Positions 6,441 through 6,643 of a DNA stretch of 6,643 bases are shown here, in pieces. Made by a program: the position numbers and the translations under genes. Positions within the stretch are counted from its first letter, which is position 1, and every line of letters begins with the position of its first letter. The notes under the pieces are model-generated. The model saw only the letters and a list, made by a program, of their open reading frames with translations. It had not been told where the DNA came from and did not search any database. The DNA is from Niastella sp. (GTDB taxonomy: Bacteria; Bacteroidota; Bacteroidia; Chitinophagales; Chitinophagaceae). Where the stretch lies: positions 1-6,643 of the forward strand of contig JAJKIL010000043.1 in NCBI GenBank assembly GCA_021154515.1. The letters run 5' to 3'.

Positions 6441-6643
6441 TTATGCCTTTGGAGCACTTACCACTGGCAACGGATCGGCATAATGCGCCAACCCATAATT
6501 CCTGTTCTGTGCCGCGTTCGGGTATTGCACATGCCATTCAAACTCGTCTCTGAAGTGACGAATGGCAGCAGCTACCGGCCAGGCAGCGGCATCACCTAAC
6601 GGACAAATAGTATTACCTTCTATTTTGCGTTGAATATCCCACA
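6441..6643 (-). CDS. nuoF: NADH-quinone oxidoreductase subunit F, C-terminal end (cut by window edge)
   Basis: NuoF binds NADH, FMN and the 4Fe-4S cluster N3, and is where electrons enter complex I. Only the last 66 codons and the stop (TAA at 6441-6443) are inside the window; I translated them by hand. The fragment reads WDIQRKIEGNTICPLGDAAA and continues with WPVAAAIRHFRDEFEWHV. IEGNTICPLGDAA is the family's C-terminal motif, and its cysteine is the fourth ligand of N3; the other three (CGxCxPCREG) would lie upstream, outside the window. The tail after the motif ends in PLPVVSAPKA, a low-complexity end of the kind that varies between species. nuoG follows after 49 bases on the same strand, as in most nuo operons. 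The gene start and the FMN/NADH sites cannot be judged here. Confidence 0.95.
   Translation of the reverse strand, partial: WDIQRKIEGNTICPLGDAAAWPVAAAIRHFRDEFEWHVQYPNAAQNRNYGLAHYADPLPVVSAPKA

Noticed and set aside
1..6643. CRISPR array, tRNA, rRNA, transposase or defence genes.
   Set aside because: No repeat-spacer pattern, no tRNA-like fold and no protein other than complex I subunits was seen; coding sequence fills almost the whole window.

Overview
The window is one stretch of a respiratory complex I (NADH:quinone oxidoreductase, nuo) operon, all of it on the minus strand. In transcription order (right to left) it holds the end of nuoF, complete nuoG, nuoH, nuoI, nuoJ, nuoK and nuoL, and the first third of nuoM. 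Both ends of the window cut through genes. Every stretch longer than 180 bases is coding.

The organism is most likely a member of the Bacteroidota, perhaps Chitinophagaceae or a relative. The reasons are the short NuoG (362 residues, without the large molybdopterin-like C-terminal part of proteobacterial NuoG), the weak or absent Shine-Dalgarno sites and A/T-rich leaders before most starts, a TTTG-type promoter-like motif, and a GC-rich hairpin repeat of a kind seen between genes in that phylum. This placement is inference from sequence character, not from a database match.

Layout from right to left: nuoF C-terminus (6441-6643); gap of 49; nuoG (5303-6391); gap of 29; nuoH (4206-5273); gap of 177; nuoI (3486-4028); gap of 28; nuoJ (2960-3457); gap of 17; nuoK (2613-2942); gap of 45; nuoL (651-2567); gap of 51; nuoM (1-599, continuing past the left edge). 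The order F-G-H-I-J-K-L-M is the conserved nuo order, and nuoN would be expected further left.

The products form one machine. NuoF and NuoG belong to the NADH-oxidising arm and carry its iron-sulfur chain. NuoI carries two more 4Fe-4S clusters towards the quinone site, which NuoH helps to build in the membrane. NuoJ and NuoK form the hinge, and NuoL and NuoM are antiporter-like proton channels. The key residues of each subunit that I could check are present, so the complex looks functional.

No new multigene system is visible. The parts worth a second look are small: the 177-base nuoH-nuoI gap, with a GC-rich hairpin, flanking near-repeats and a possible internal promoter; a 7-base-period AACGC repeat just after nuoK; and the short NuoG with an altered fourth cysteine cluster.
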